The translations under genes and the position numbers were made by a program. A stretch of 64,000 nt of DNA. Source: Campylorhamphus procurvoides. Taxonomy: Eukaryota > Chordata > Aves > Passeriformes > Dendrocolaptidae. The DNA lies in NCBI GenBank assembly GCA_013396655.1, contig WBMV01008365.1:265847-329846 (forward strand), read 5' to 3'. The notes beneath the pieces were generated by a model, which was given only the letters and a program-made list of their open reading frames with translations, had not been told where the DNA came from and made no database searches. This document shows, one piece after another, positions 51,401 to 63,911 of this stretch; positions within the stretch are counted from its first letter, which is position 1; every line of letters starts with the position of its first letter.

Positions 51401-52496
51401 TGTGACATTTGGTGCTACGACCACTATGGAGGTCATTAGCTACAAACTTAAAGCACCAAAACAGCCTGAACAACTCCCCAGGTGACAGGTCCATGGTTTA
51501 CTGCCAGACACAAAAGGATCCAACAGTCCCATGTGTTTAACTACTTGTGAGCAAAAAAACTAAAGCACTCTTGTAAGAACAAAGTATTATAGATTTCATT
51601 ATTATATTTTTCTTACTCTTGAGAGATTGGCTTAAGTATTTTTCCATCTTCCTAGTTAGAATCATAGGCAAAGACTCCCCTCCTGCCTTCTCACAACTTG
51701 TGTTTTGGTGGAACAGCTGTCAGTCCCCCAGCCTTGAGCCCTGAGCTGGCCAGGTACAGCTCGGGTGATGGAGTTCCACATGCTTCATCACATTCTTCTA
51801 CGAAAGCCTTACCAGTCCTTAGTCCATGCAGATCAACATGCAGATTAGAAAGCCCCATGGGACAGCTCAGCAAGCAGGACAGCAGAGGTCAAGCACCACT
51901 ACCACTTACTGCAATCACCTCTGTACTGGGGTGGGAGAGAGGGCCTGTCAACCCTTGCCTGAACTCCAGCCACAGCTGGAGCAGATGCCTACTGAGGACT
52001 AAGACTATGGCATGCAGAAACATCCCTCCCTTCACAGCAGACTCCCAACAAATCCCAGCCACTGGAGCCAGATGTGGGTCTGGCACACATCTTTCATTGC
52101 CATGTTACACTGTGTGATCACCACCCTCCACCTGACTCTTAGCACATAGTTGGCATAGTCTGTAAAATGATGCACAGATCTTTCAGAACTGAGAAATGCT
52201 GTTCCTATGGATTCACTTGGCGTGCCAATGCAAACAAAAAGGAAAACCAAAAACTGAAAACAATTTCTAGAAGACTAATAAATAGCTACTGACCAGAGTA
52301 AAGAAAAAAGATACTGCTGCCTTTTTTGACTGCCACATGTGGTACATTTCATAGATAACCAAACAATATTTAAATCCAGAATGAACTACATTTTATGGCA
52401 TTATCCTTCTAGCTGACAGTGCCACAAAATATAGGACCAAAACCCTGAAACTTAATTGAAAGTAGTGAGTATCTGCCTGGTTACCCAATCTGTCCA

Positions 52497-52515
52497 TTTT
52501 TTTTTTTTTTTTTTT
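52497..52515 (-). repeat. Poly(T) run of 19
   Basis: Nineteen consecutive T, the longest homopolymer of the window. No LINE body or target duplication was recognised around it. Confidence 0.9.
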
Positions 52516-53149
52516 AATTCTACTGATTCTACAATATCATCTCTTTCCCCTTTTTAAAAAGGGTAACAACACAAAGGAGTTCAAAAGTAAGTCTGCAGTA
52601 CTATCTAAGTACATCTTTTCATAGCAAGAAATAGTTCAATGTATTTTGCCTAATGGTTTCCCCAATACTCATTGTCTTTCTGCACACAGGAATGAGAAGC
52701 AATCAAACTCAGACTCATGCATTTTTTTTAGATCCTTGAAAACTAAACAGCTCTACTGCAGATTGATCTAAGATACCACTTTCATGGTGCTATGTCATGA
52801 GCTGCTGCTAAAAACAAGTGGCATCTCTAATTGGAAGAAGCTTTGATATGTCCTGAAAGAAACAATTTAGCATACATCAAAATAAATACAACGTGCTAGT
52901 GCTTAAAAAAAATTAAAATAAAACCTTGAGGTACCTGATGATTAAAATCACGTTGTTTCTGGGAACCAGGCAGCCTCTGTTGCCTGAGCACAGGGAAAAG
53001 CCCCTTATATTGACAGCTTGAAGATTTACAACTCTTTGAGAAGTGCTTTGCCATTCACAAAAACTGCACGACCAGATTCAAACTACTGCTGGGTGTTGGG
53101 GTTTCATGGGCCAACAGGGTGGAGTTGGAGAAAAATCTCTGGAGACACC

Positions 53150-53196
53150 TTTCACAGTGAAATCTCAACTTTTCACAGCGAAATCTCAACTTTTCA
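53150..53196. repeat. 21-bp tandem repeat, about 2.3 copies
   Basis: TTTCACAGTGAAATCTCAAC at 53150-53169 recurs with one change at 53171-53190 after a T spacer, and a third copy begins at 53192 and decays. The 21-bp period keeps frame, so the open frame 53018-53581 shows a repeated FHSEIST heptapeptide. I see no other sign that this frame is coding. Confidence 0.85.
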
Positions 53197-53339
53197 TGGC
53201 ATATCCATAAATCTACTTTTTGTCATTCTGATAAGAGAAGAAAAAAAACAAGAGGAAGATTCCTTCAAAGCCCATTTCCGGCGCAACTGCATCTGCATTC
53301 ACCTGTGTATTAAATACCAAAGTCTGAACAGAGATGTTT

Positions 53340-53373
53340 GGGGACTGGGGGGGTGGGGGGGGGAGGGGTGGGG
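53340..53373 (+). other. G-rich tract, G-quadruplex candidate
   Basis: G4, G7, G9, G4 and G4 runs are split by ACT, T, A and T, giving 28 G of 34 bases. This is well above the requirement for a quadruplex and is also a slippage-prone tract, so its exact length in an assembly may be unreliable. Confidence 0.75.
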
Positions 53374-53531
53374 AAATTATTGCACCAGGATCTGTGAACA
53401 TTTTCCAGTACTTGTATTGCAAGACATGAAGGCAAAAATCATTATTACACTTAACTGGTACTTTTCAAAAACATCACCACCACTAGGAAAAGAAGCAAGA
53501 GTAATTTTCCAGATACCCATTGCATTTGCAA

Positions 53532-53557
53532 TTCACTGTTGCCCTTCACTGTTGCCC
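53532..53557. repeat. Exact 13-bp tandem duplication
   Basis: TTCACTGTTGCCC is repeated twice in tandem without mismatch, 340 bp from the 21-bp repeat. Confidence 0.9.
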
Positions 53558-56500
53558 TGTGAACAAAATACCACTTTATAGCCTATGTGAAAGTCTCTTC
53601 CACAAAATAAGTTACTTTCAGTGAGTTAACTTTTCCTAGGGATTTTTAATAGCTATTTCCAAATTGTAGTGTCATGAAAGAAAAAAAAAGTTAAAAACCA
53701 AAACTGTATGTCACAGACTCAGGAGTAAGGGTAAGCAATTCAGGAAAATAGAGTCTATTAACTACTGATGGAAATGTCATAGCATTTTTCTTGAACTTTA
53801 TCCTGATCTTGTGCCTGATCTATTCACATCAGAATCATGATAGATGTTGGACTCGGTAGCAAACTACTGAACAGGCACCTTCAATCTGTCTTTCTATTTT
53901 CTAGTGCTTATTCTTAAAGCTTTCTGGTTTTATCACAGATTTAATTCCTAGTTCTCTGCCAGATAATATTAAAGTTCCAAAAATGAAGAAAAATCAAAAG
54001 AATGGGATTAGGGATGAGTTTACAAAAGTTAAAAGCCATATGGCCTTAAAACACCTACAGACAAAAAATCACTCCAGAGCACTAACTTTAAAATACTGTC
54101 TGGTATTCCCTAGCTAACCCCTAGGCTAAACACAGGGAAATCTGTGGGAACATTGTCTGTTGGCAACCAGAAAAACACAAAAAGTTTTTAATTGAGAATT
54201 AAACATCACACAATACTCCAAAGGTTGTTGAGAGGTCATCACCATCTCCCATATGCCAGGAGGTAGAAGCAACCGGGCTCAGGCTGAAGCAGAAAATTTT
54301 TCAAAGACTCTGCCACATGAGGTTAATGCATGCTTCCTGATTTTTCATGTGTAGCTCAGCTAAGAGAAGGGAAAAGTGCGTGTTAATATTTGGCTTTTTT
54401 TAACACTGCAGCAGAAGCTGTAGTGCTTAATCCTGGGTAGCTTTCCCCTACTTTGGAAAGAAATACATACGCATAAAATTTTTATTCAGAAAATACTTTT
54501 AACAATAGAAAACAAAAATACAGGTGTTACTAGTTATACCAGAGAATGGCATTAGAACGAATTCTGATTACAGTTATTAACAGCATTAATCACGGAAATG
54601 GAAACAGTCACCAAAAGAGCTAAGGAAGAGATACTGAAAGCTATTAAAGTAAACGTGTTTTTCTGAAAAAGGTGATCATTTCAGGTCTCACTGGGGAACA
54701 GCCAATAATCCCAGGGAGTGCCTGCATTACTGTGAACAGAATCTATTTGCTTTATACCCAGTGAGCACACTAGTTTCTAACAGAACATTGTGTTGAAGGG
54801 CTGAATTATTTATCTTCATCAGGAGTCTCAAGTGCATCAGATAACACTATACACTGTTTTCAGTCACTCATGCCCAACTCCAGTATTTAAGGATATCAAA
54901 ATCACATGCCCAAATCATTTTGTAAGGATTTGGTAAGAGGACAAAATGGACTACTCCTTCTGGAGAACCTTCAGTTGACCAAATGAAAGAAAAAGTTAGA
55001 ATCATTTACTATTACACACCATTTCTGTGGAAAACCTTCTTTTAAAAGCAGAGACAAACAGCAGGGCACTGAGTTCCCACTGATAGTTGAGCCTAATTCT
55101 CAGCAGGGCATATGGAAATCTCCCATATGACTTGTTATGCTGGACTGCCAAATACTCCTTTCAAGTTAATTTTCAGATGAGCACATGGTTCTTGCATTCA
55201 TTACAAACAAAAACCCCACCAGGTAAAGGGAACGAGGCCATTTACAGACAGTCACAATCGCACTTGGCTAGAAACACTCTAACACATCTCTGCTTTCGTC
55301 AAGCATGAATAACCAATAGCATCTGCCTAAAACACACTATACATTCTCCTATTAAATTGTATGTCCTTTGCAAGACACTGGGTGATTTCTCTGGAAAGCT
55401 CAAATAGCAGCTCATTATTGCCAGCTCTGTGAAATGGTGTTTGAGACACAGCAATAATGACATTGCATTATTCACAGATAACATCCCCAATAATATCTGT
55501 GCCCGATCACTTTAGTAAGCCACCAGGATGAACAGAAGGCCAAAGAAACCTTGGATTCAGGCAGAAATAAGCAGGGATATCTGACAGACATTTGTGCTGC
55601 ATGAGAAAATCACACAGCATTTGTGGTAATTCCTTTCGTTCCCCCAGGAAGTGCTGCTCTTCCAGTTGAGCTAACTTCATTCACAGTAGTTTCTTCATAC
55701 ACAGTACAATGCATTTGTTTTTACCCTCACATTTCACTACAGCAGGTGCTAAGTTACATCAGCCTGTTTGCTACTTGCATTTGGTTTACAGGTAACAGCT
55801 TTTTTCCTATGCATGCACGGCCTCTACACCTTCAACCTGCATCAGCTGCTAGAGTTGGGGGATGCCTTTTCATCAACAAATTGTTTCCCCTAAGCAGCAG
55901 CCTCAAAAAGCAGGTTAATTTGCACTGCTCAAACATAATCACTTTAGAAAAGGAAGGGACTCATTACTTTAGTGATGTTTCCTGGTCCATTGCACCATTG
56001 TTGGAAACTCTGTCAGTAAACAAATTACATCTAACACTGTGCCCTTCCGCTAAACAGATCTCCTGAGAGTATCTTGTTATGCATAATGCTTTCTTTCACG
56101 CCTCTGTATCTGGCAGAAGAACACAAGTATCTCTCTACAAATGCTGAAAACTTTTCTCCCGTATTTTCTGTCTAAAAAAAAGAGTAAATAAAGTGGGGAA
56201 TAACTAAAGCTCAATACTGAAACTTTCCTTTCAAGTGGCAATATCAAAGAAAATTATTTTTTCCTACGGTAGCAGCCACTTCTGCTACTTAAACCCACAC
56301 AGAGAGAAAGGATCAATCTTCAGAAAGCACTGAGGATCCTCTGCCTAGAAAACAAAGCACATACGTTGCAGATACCTCCATATTTGAGTGTTGCAGTATT
56401 TGGGACTATTCACACATTTCAGAACGACTAAGTAGATTAAACTACTAGGTTTACCTGAAGAGGAAGCTAAACCCCATAATTGTGGGCAATTTTCCTGTTA

Positions 56501-58226
56501 ACTGACAGTCAGGACCATGGAAACAGATACGTTTCTGGGAAATCACCACTGCAATACTGTACTATTATAGTTTGGAGATGATTTTAAAAGGACAGATTGA
56601 ACTTGCAAAACAAACTGAAAGCTTTGTTGGTAAAACAGTAATTCCTGTGAATTAGATCCATCACTAAGTTGAAGGCTTCTCTTCCCCCAGTAAGATCTTC
56701 TCTCACCTTTTGAGGATTCTTCTAAAATTACTTATTTTTTTTTATTTCTTGGTGTATAAAAACTATAGCAATTAGTGACAATTATAATGGACGAATGATT
56801 TTTTTCAATTCCAGTGGATTTAGACTATTGCTGCAGTTATGTTAATTTAAATCAATTATCCCATGTGGAATTTTACATGTCCCCTAACATCACCAGACAT
56901 ATGTTGCACCAAAAGATTTACATATCTCATACCCAAGGCAGTAACAAAGCCCTGGTAATCCTCCTGCCTAGAATAGTAGGAATCACCTCCAGTGACCACA
57001 GTTGTTCCCAACAGGAGCTGCCGAATGTCAAGTGCTTTTGGACATTCACCCCTAACAACTATCAGCAAACCACAAGGCATTTAAAATCTGAACCCCAGAG
57101 AGTCTGTGAAACAAGTGCATGATAACAACACTTCCCAACAGACAGATTTTTTCCAAAACAAAGATATTGGAACCCCCCACTCCCCTTGCCTTCACACAGC
57201 ACACCTTGATTTCAAATTAATAGCATTTGCCTTCAGCCACAGCTGGCATCACACAAAATACAAAAACAGAGTGCATGTAAGGCAGGGATGGGGGGAAGTG
57301 AAAATCTCATGAGGAAGGATATTATACACTGGAAACCAAAGTTATTAATGCACAACCTAGGTAAGAAAGAACAGTTATGAGGAAGAAAAATTATTGAGCT
57401 ATAGAATTTTCACTACCTGATAGGAAAATACTCCCATTATTTTACTATCCCAACCCATCCTTTCAGTGGATGCACAGTGGGAACACGTAGCACTTAAGGA
57501 ATCTCTAAGACCTGCAAGAAATGAGGACGAGTTTGGCAATTCTAGCCAGAATATCAGTGCAAGAAAAACTTGAATTTCATCTGATGCCTGGTGTTAGGGG
57601 TTCAAATGAGACCCAGCATTAGGTCTAAAGAGAGGAGAACTGACCACATATTTAGACTACAGCAGTTTGCTGTCTGCATTAGCAGCAATGAAAGACTGAG
57701 AGAAGAATCAGTCATCAAGAAAGAAAAAGGTAAAATACTTGGAAAGGACCACCAGGAAAGAAAGAGAAGAACAGCAAAGGGCTGTCTGTGGTGCAGAAAA
57801 TCTTTGCTATACTTAGCAAGACACTACTAAAGGAAGCACACAGAGAGCAATGAACACACCACTCAGCATTAAAATGCTCCTACCTAAAAACAAGAGGGAC
57901 AAAGCAGAAGATCCAAATCAAAAAAAATCTACACTTAGCTCATATTTATTATTACAAGGTATCAAGGACATCCATAAAACATCAGCAGGCCTTCACAGTT
58001 GCTAGCAAAGCACTTTCAGTGACCCTCCAGAATCCAATAAAATCTCAGGGAGTTTGTTTTCCAGCTGTCCTTCAATACAGAAAGGGTAGCCCATGGTAGA
58101 TTTCACAAACACTGGTATGAGTTCTTACAACAGAAGAACTGGAAAAATCAGCTCCAGAGTGACAGGAACTGCCAAGACCCTCTGGCTCAGAGGCCAGCAC
58201 AGAGCTGCTGAAACAAAAAGTGCTTG

Positions 58227-58266
58227 TTCACAAATCACTGTGCAACTTCACAAATCACTGTGCAAC
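58227..58266. repeat. Exact 20-bp tandem duplication
   Basis: TTCACAAATCACTGTGCAAC occurs twice, back to back, without a mismatch. The absence of divergence suggests a recent event or possible length polymorphism. Confidence 0.95.
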
Positions 58267-59787
58267 CATCTGAGTGTGACTTGTGCTCTGGTTTGTGAGG
58301 CAAGCCCAAGGCTTTGGAGAAAGTGAGCTGCTAAACATTATTATTACACCCTTGTATATTTTATAATAATCTGAGAGAAGAGTTAGGAAAGAAAAGAAAT
58401 CAGATAGGGTGGAGACAGGAAGGCAAGATGGAATTACATGCCAAACAGACCTTTTTACACACAATGTTTTGCTTCTAACTTTTGAAAATGAGAGTGCAGG
58501 TTATTAAGTCTTACAGCAAAATCTCTCATGCAAAACGAGGAAGGGGCTTCCTACCCACTGTTTTCAGTGGACTGGTTATAGGATCACAGTCTGGTCTCAA
58601 AGCTTGTCAGGACTCAAAACAGAACCTGGGAGGATTAGGCTGACCTCTTCTGCTCTTTCCTTCCTACTCCCCACCCCTATGCCTTTTTTGTTGTTGTTGC
58701 CAGACTTTGATGGACAATTGATTTTTCTGATGTAAGCTCCAGCTGGAAGAACTTTTGGGAAAGACAAAAAAACTCCAAAACAACAAAAATGGGGAACTGC
58801 AGCAAATGAACATTTTATGGTGTTGGTCAAGATAAAATAAGAAATGAATGCAGCATCACACAAGTGTGCCCCACTTAGGTTCTTAGATCATGATCATCAG
58901 CTGCTTTGTTCCACTTTCAAAAGGTGTGTTTTGGCTATTTCAAGGCAAGCGTCAATCACTTTTAATTGAGCAAGGCTTATTTACTGACTTCGTATTTTCC
59001 TTGGACAAGAATATTATTTGAAACAAGAAAAATTGCAAAATGCTGCTTTTCTGGTACAGTGGATAATACTGCATGTATTCATAATTCATCCAATCTTTCT
59101 GATGAGACACATTGACATAAAAGTAATCAAAATAAACAACCATGTCACTTAACCTCTTTGACACTGGTCCTCAGTTACATCTTCATATGTTGTGAGCTGA
59201 AAATGATGAATGCCAGAACTATGAATGCTGAACAGGATAACTAACACTAGTAGTGAAAAGCAAAACACATCAGAATATGAATTGGTATTCTCAAATTACA
59301 AAGCTCTGATTTTGATAGGTAGTAAACATATTTATAATCATTCAGATGCTAAAATATGTGCTTCTAGTCCTCGGATGAATAAATCTGAAAGCTGTGCCTG
59401 TTGATAAGTACTTACATGTTCATTTCTTTAGCTGGAATACAAATCATACTTTTAACTTTTTTTCATTCCTTTTTTTTTTTGTTAAATTAAATAGGCCTAG
59501 GACTCTTTCAGCTAGGCTGTGTCATTGTGACACCACAACTGACTATGAATAGTGCACAAAACCATTATAAACAATTTTGTGGAGTTCTGACAGGAGCCTT
59601 TGACACAGAGATAAACTCTCTTCAGTGCATTTGCCACTTGTGTTGATCAATAGCCTCGTTAATTTCTTTATATATTTTAAATGCAGATGCATTCTCAATT
59701 CAGCATTTTGTGAGTGAGATTTTATCCACAATTATATCCACAAAGAATAATGTCAATTAGTGTGGTTAGAAGCTTGGGGAGGGGAGA

Positions 59788-59822
59788 TAAAAAAAAGGAA
59801 ACAACAAACAAAACAAAAAAAT
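59788..59822. repeat. A-rich tract with CAAA units
   Basis: A8 followed by GGAAACAACAAACAAAAC and A6. Low complexity. Confidence 0.8.
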
Positions 59823-62800
59823 CAAAGCAAGACGTAGTTAATCACAATTTTTAAAGGACATGCTCTCAATGGATAAATCGCAGAGCAGGAAAAAGGAAGA
59901 AGGCATGCAGCAGTTTAAATCTACAAGCACCTGGAGAAAAGATCACTTGGTATGAAACCACCTTCCTCAGAGTCTGAGCAGGCTGGATTTTACCTCCTGT
60001 GCATTTTGGAAGTGACAGAGCTGACATGAGAGGCAAAATACAGAGATATTGTGCATTTGGACACAGTAATTTATCTAAGGAATAGAGCCTGAAAATGCAA
60101 CTACTCTTACAAATGGTTTCAAGATCCTCTCCAAAGGCAAGCAGGGGAAGCAAGATGTCCCCATGTGGCCACCGACTTGCCCAGCAGCACTAACACTGCT
60201 GACGGGCGCCATCTGAGGCACCGGACAGAATCAGAAGATTGCTCCTACAACCAGATAAACAGTGCATGAAAGAGGAGCTGGTGAGTACTCACAGAGATCT
60301 AGGAGATAGACAAGTGCTCTCAATCTCAAAAGTCAAGAGAAGCAACTTACCCAAACAGAGAAAAACTCTGGAAGAGCTAAAAACCAAAGGTAGCTTCTAA
60401 AGCAACCTAATGATGCTCTAACCACTGTAACATCTTTTCATTCCTCTCATGAGGGCTTAGGTGCTTTACTTTCCTCCTCAGGTAAATACTTAATTGGAAT
60501 TACTGCACCTAAAATTGCCTGTAAATATCTGACCCTATCTGAGCTGCTAAATCTTTGGAAGAAGTGTGCACTTTGCTTAGTATTACACATGAAGTATGGC
60601 ACTACCTAGAGGTTTCTAACTCAGTCTTACAAATGCACGCAATCTGCAAATCAAGAATCAAACTTCAGAAGTAAACCCATCAAAATCACCCCTAAAATGG
60701 TTAGATTGGAGGAAATATATATCAATAGCTGAAAATACTACTTATTCCTTTCATAATTTTTTCCTTTGCCATGTGGTTTTGGAGCCTTTAGTTTTCACTT
60801 TTATTACATATTCCCCATGAATGTGAAGCCCAGCAGAGATCTCATCTAGACAAACAGTTCCAAGAGCAAAGATTCACAAAGAAAACAAAGGATCTAAGAG
60901 TCAGTAACTAAGTAAATAGCTAAGAGATAAACGGAACAGGAATGGGAAACACTAATACCTAAATAAGTATGACTAATATTCAGTTGTTGCTACTTTCTGC
61001 CCCACATAGGTCACTTGACCATTCCTGCATATATCTGCAGCAGGAGAGTACATGAACACACAGAGCTCCAAACAGATAAGCACATCACAAATTTAAACTG
61101 AATTTGTGAAAAAAGCCTCTCACTTCCAGTGCAGACACACCAACAGCAGAGCCCTCTGTCAGGAAAACTCACACCAGCCTCAGATTTGGCCCCAACAGGG
61201 CTTCCTCCCTTAAACAAGAGGCTCAATCAGAGCTGTAGCTCATGTACAGACAAGGGTGCTTTAGAAACTCGCTCTTCTTTCTTCAAATGGCATGATTAAT
61301 ATGAACACAAATGCAGAACTTCACAATCTAAATTAAAATTCAAGAGGAACAGGGAAAATGTGACACCCTGCATTTTAAAGCATAATGTTATGCAGAGACT
61401 GGGCCACTTTTACCAACCAAGCAAGACATGACATGAAGTTTAATAAATATTCAATAAAAAAGGAAGAAATATGAATTTGATGAAGTTTGCAGGCAATTAG
61501 AGCAATTTATTTCACTATTAACATGACAGACTAAATGGAAATCAGCTATGGGTGAAAATGCAGTTTTACTGCCCAGCATTCAGATCACTGCGTAATTAAA
61601 TAATGAAACGGGTGAGGGGCATCCACAACCGACTTCTCTAGGAAGGCAACCATCCATCACAGCCTCCTGCCAGCCCAGAGCTGAGACTGAGAGGATGTGT
61701 GTGCCTGCCTGAGTCTAACACTGCAGGGGAGATTCCTTTCCACTATGCAAAGAACATTTCCCACATGGCTAGCTTATCCCTGCTCCTGATGCACTGAACA
61801 TGCCAGATGCAGTTACAGGGTGCCAAGTTTAGTTTACTGCTTGTTTTTGTTTTGCTTGTTGTTTTTTTTTAATTAGGAAAATATATTAATTAGACATTAA
61901 GGATGTCAATATTTTATCCAATTCTTGACTGAAGCTAAAAAGCCATGACATTCCTTTTCCCCATGGACACTCCTTAGGAAACCAGGATTCTCTTATATCA
62001 GACCCTCTAGGAACAAAAAAACAGCCTGTGCTTAATACACCACATGCAGCTCTTCTGCCTTCCAGGAGATTGGAAGCACGAGGGGTGCAGACACACTAGA
62101 ACATTGCTGCCATTCTAAATTTGAGCATATGCACTCCAGCATTTCAAGATAAATTTCACTACGTATGCTAACCAATGCCTAAATATTTTCTTACCCTTTT
62201 AACAACAGGTGCTGCTCTGAACAGATCTATCAACTCTGTTCCAGTCACTGAGTTGCTGTTCCTGACAGACTCTCCAGCAACAGAGTTAACAGTCAGTTAT
62301 GTTTGACAGATTCTATATCTGTTGAGGTTGATAAAATGCTCCTTTTCTAAAATAGCCACTTTGTCTGGCAGCACATACAACGATAGAAGTGCAAAACACT
62401 TGCTCTAAATAATTCCTTCTTTTGACTAACTTCCCCCAAACACTGCCTTTTCGCAAGAGAATTTAAAAAAAAAAACCCCAAAACCTAAGATTTGAAATAT
62501 GTCTGTTTTGCAAGCTTATATCATGCATAAAAACTAAAGCAGGCAGGTTTGGAATGCCTGATTTTTAGGAACCTTTAAAGGAATTTCCTTTCAAGACACT
62601 GCAAAGACTCTTTTTCCAATGGCTCCAGCTGGCCCCCAGAAAACTACAGATATTTTCAAAATCTATTACTAAAATACCCTTACCATGCAGCACTTAACAT
62701 ACAGCTTGACTACTGCTACTTACAGCTTCAGAGCTGGTCTATCCACTAATAGCCATCACCATGGGAACAATGAAACAAGCACCACTTAAAGGGAAAATAT

Positions 62801-63551
62801 TTTCTTAATCTTTGAAAACCTACAGAGATGCACCTCACTTTCCTCAGTTGCATTTCAGCGATCAACTTACTGCTAAAGCAACTGTGACTTTGCCATACCA
62901 AAATCAATGAACTTGCAACCTGAATTAAGAACATTTTTATGGATCAGAATTTCAGTTTGAATAAAGATACCCATCTTTGTTCCAATTTTAGGAAACAAGT
63001 TTTTACAGATCAATTTCAAACTCAGTTTCAAAAGGAAGAAAGAGGGCCCTAAAAGCTTTGATCTTCTAGAGTTCAAGACAAGTATTCCATAGTGTCAATA
63101 TTCCCATTTATCTCACCATATGACTAGAGATTTTCAAGAAAGAAATCATGGAAAGGAAAGAAAAAAAGAAAGCTAGCCCAATGAAATCTATTCCAATAAG
63201 CTTACTTTCAGCTAGGCATGTAACAAATTCACCTCTCTAGCAAACACTACAGACGAGTCAATGCAGCAACAATTCCGCTTCAGAGCAGACATAGTGCTGT
63301 ATCATTGATTTAAAAGATGACATGGTTAATTTAATACATTATTAGAGTTTCAGACCTCAGTTTGGAATTCCTTCCAAAAAGCTTGGAGCCAACGCCTTAG
63401 TGTCGGTAAAGATGTTTAACAAAAGGCACAAAGCATGTGCATATCCTGATGTTATCTGCCTTAGGCACAGCCTTTGTTCTGATCTCTCCCCAGTCTGGGA
63501 GGGAAAAGATGGGTGTTTCTGGTTTTCTGTGCAAGTCAGGAGTTCAGTGGC

Positions 63552-63897
63552 TCGGTGCAGAGGAGGGAGGATGGGACACACCAGGTCCGACAGCGCTGGG
63601 GGACCAGGATTGTGTCCTTTTGCTCTCTGGCTTCACCAATCACCCTAAAATACCACGGAGACTGCTGTGAAGAAGAGAAACACGTCTGTTTTCTACACTG
63701 CAGATGGCTGGGTTTCTGCTGCTCTTACCACCGACTCCGCAGGAACTGACTCGGCAACGGTACTGCTGCCATTCCCCTGCGAGAGAGCCCAGCCAGCCGG
63801 GCGTGACATCACCACCTGTGTCAGTAAATATAACTGCAACCCCTGAGAGAGAGCGAGTGGTCAGTGGCGGAAGAGCCACAGCGCCACCTGCTGTCCG
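63552..63897. other. CpG-rich segment at the right edge
   Basis: I count 16 CpG dinucleotides in about 346 bases, against a CpG-poor background in most of the window. It also holds a TGACATCA element at 63804-63811 (ATF/CRE-like), the tandem duplication and the CTCF-like motif. It could be the border of a CpG island or promoter, or an old CpG-rich insertion such as an LTR. It runs near the window edge, so this cannot be settled here. An open minus-strand frame (63640-63912) has no recognisable protein family. Confidence 0.6.
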
Positions 63898-63911
63898 TAG
63901 ATATAATTGCA
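63812..63911. repeat. Diverged tandem duplication, period 72-73 bp
   Basis: 63812-63838 and 63884-63911 align with 24 of 27 identical bases and one single-base gap: both begin CCACCTG, then TGTC, GTA, ATATAA and TGCA. The second copy includes the strong CTCF-like core; the first has a degraded version. The spacer between the copies is not obviously repeated. Confidence 0.7.
63879..63897 (-). promoter_or_regulatory. Strong CTCF-like binding motif
   Basis: The minus strand reads CGGACAGCAGGTGGCGCTG. The vertebrate CTCF consensus is TGGCCASYAGRKGGCRSTR, and this matches the core CAGCAGGTGGCGCTG at every position. CTCF organises chromatin loops and insulators. The site lies in the CpG-rich end of the window and in the second copy of a tandem duplication. 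Orientation is minus. Occupancy cannot be judged from sequence. Confidence 0.6.

Larger units (their letters stand above)
43220..53010. other. Noncoding unique DNA
   Basis: Contains the quadruplex candidate at 44647, the GATA cluster at 48383, an octamer ATGCAAAT at 49493-49500 and two poly(T) runs. Open frames up to 139 codons (51698-52117) show no family. No RNA gene or mobile element recognised. Confidence 0.65.
53600..63500. other. Noncoding unique DNA, right part
   Basis: Low GC and few features: the 20-bp duplication at 58227, the A-rich tract at 59788 and an A10/C4 patch at 62464-62484. The longest frame, 55623-56066 (147 codons), has no recognisable domain. I see nothing else I can support. 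Confidence 0.65.

Noticed and set aside
53018..53581. 187-codon frame (+)
   Set aside because: It crosses tandem duplications and a G-rich tract, and shows no domain.
57595..57615. tRNA B-box-like GGGGTTCAAATGAGACCC
   Set aside because: No matching A box upstream and no acceptor stem.
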